Assembly (NCBI GenBank): GCA_024758765.1
Contig: CP101406.1
Coordinates: forward strand, 3,720,001 to 3,784,000
DNA from: Mycobacterium sp. SVM_VP21
GTDB taxonomy: Bacteria; Actinomycetota; Actinomycetes; Mycobacteriales; Mycobacteriaceae
Direction of reading: 5' to 3'
DNA: 64,000 nt
Part shown: positions 63,886 to 64,000 of the stretch, in pieces
Layout of the letters: the number at the start of each line of letters is the position of its first letter
Numbering within the stretch: the first letter of the stretch is position 1
Notes under the pieces: generated by a model
Database searches by the model: none
What the model saw: the letters and a program-made list of their open reading frames with translations, nothing else
What the model was told of the DNA's origin: nothing
Position numbers and translations under genes: made by a program

Positions 63886-63968
63886 GGGCGAGTGGCGGAA
63901 TGGCAGACGCGCTGGCTTCAGGTGCCAGTGTCCTTCGGGACGTGGGGGTTCAAGTCCCCCTTCGCCCA
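63886..63968 (+). tRNA. leuT: tRNA-Leu (CAG)
   Basis: An 83-nt class II tRNA with a long variable arm (GTGTCCTTCGGGACGT). The acceptor GGGCGAG pairs with TTCGCCC (one G-T), the anticodon loop in GGCTTCAGGTGCC gives CAG, and the T-arm is GGGGGTTCAAGTCCCCC. GATACGCT about 15 bases upstream may be its -10 region. The remaining 32 bases to the window edge show nothing recognisable. Confidence 0.97.
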
Positions 63969-64000
63969 CAGTGTGCGGTTCTACGAATCGCAGGCACGAA

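Overview
The window is chromosomal DNA from a mycobacterium (family Mycobacteriaceae). The evidence is high GC, frequent GTG starts, many leaderless genes with a TANNNT box 6-8 nt before the start codon, and a gene order that follows the Mycobacterium tuberculosis genes Rv0050-Rv0036c, then Rv3907c-Rv3924c, then Rv0001-Rv0020c. This matches the undivided origin-region order I recall from environmental mycobacteria. The species cannot be assigned from what is here.

Left part (1-20.2 kb). A truncated ponA1 runs off the left edge and is co-transcribed with a DUF5318 gene. Then come a DUF1707 membrane protein, a PadR regulator, ino1 (inositol phosphate synthase), an alpha/beta hydrolase and an F420-type oxidoreductase. 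An accessory block follows: a polar amino acid ABC transporter with fused binding protein and permease, its ATPase, a MarR regulator, an SDR oxidoreductase and a class III adenylate cyclase. After it are leuS, an Mtc28-like protein, a membrane protein with a striking Cys-Gly tail, YqgE, an MFS transporter, a maleylpyruvate isomerase-like protein and a small protein built of 13-residue DxDxDG repeats.

Middle part (20.2-39.5 kb). pcnA diverges from mutT4, a DUF6049 membrane protein and murJ with its cytoplasmic pseudokinase. Next are sigM with a shortened anti-sigma gene, trxB-trxC behind a SigH-type promoter, cwlM, and a GNAT acetyltransferase. The origin-proximal minus-strand cluster is rpmH-rnpA-yidD-yidC-khpB-rsmG-parA-parB, with three perfect parS sites inside coding sequence.

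Right part (39.5-64 kb). dnaA, oriC, dnaN, recF, dciA, gyrB and gyrA are followed by a DUF3566 protein, tRNA-Ile, tRNA-Ala, cwsA, ppiA, a PH-domain protein, crgA, a DUF881 protein and trpG. Convergent to these lies the cell-growth operon fhaA / fhaB-pstP-rodA-pbpA-pknA-pknB, in which signalling (PknA, PknB, PstP, FHA proteins) and septal or polar peptidoglycan synthesis (RodA, PbpA) are translationally coupled by 4-nt overlaps. tRNA-Leu(CAG) closes the window. The cluster ties together with murJ and cwlM, whose M. tuberculosis homologues are PknB targets.

Most of the window is conserved core. Points that stand out are a perfect DnaA box with two near-boxes and two perfect palindromes between crgA and the PH-domain gene, a 15-bp perfect hairpin between khpB and rsmG, a 42-nt exact duplication encoded in the RodA N-terminus, the Cys-Gly and DxDxDG repeat proteins, and the loss of the sigma-binding half of the SigM anti-sigma factor.
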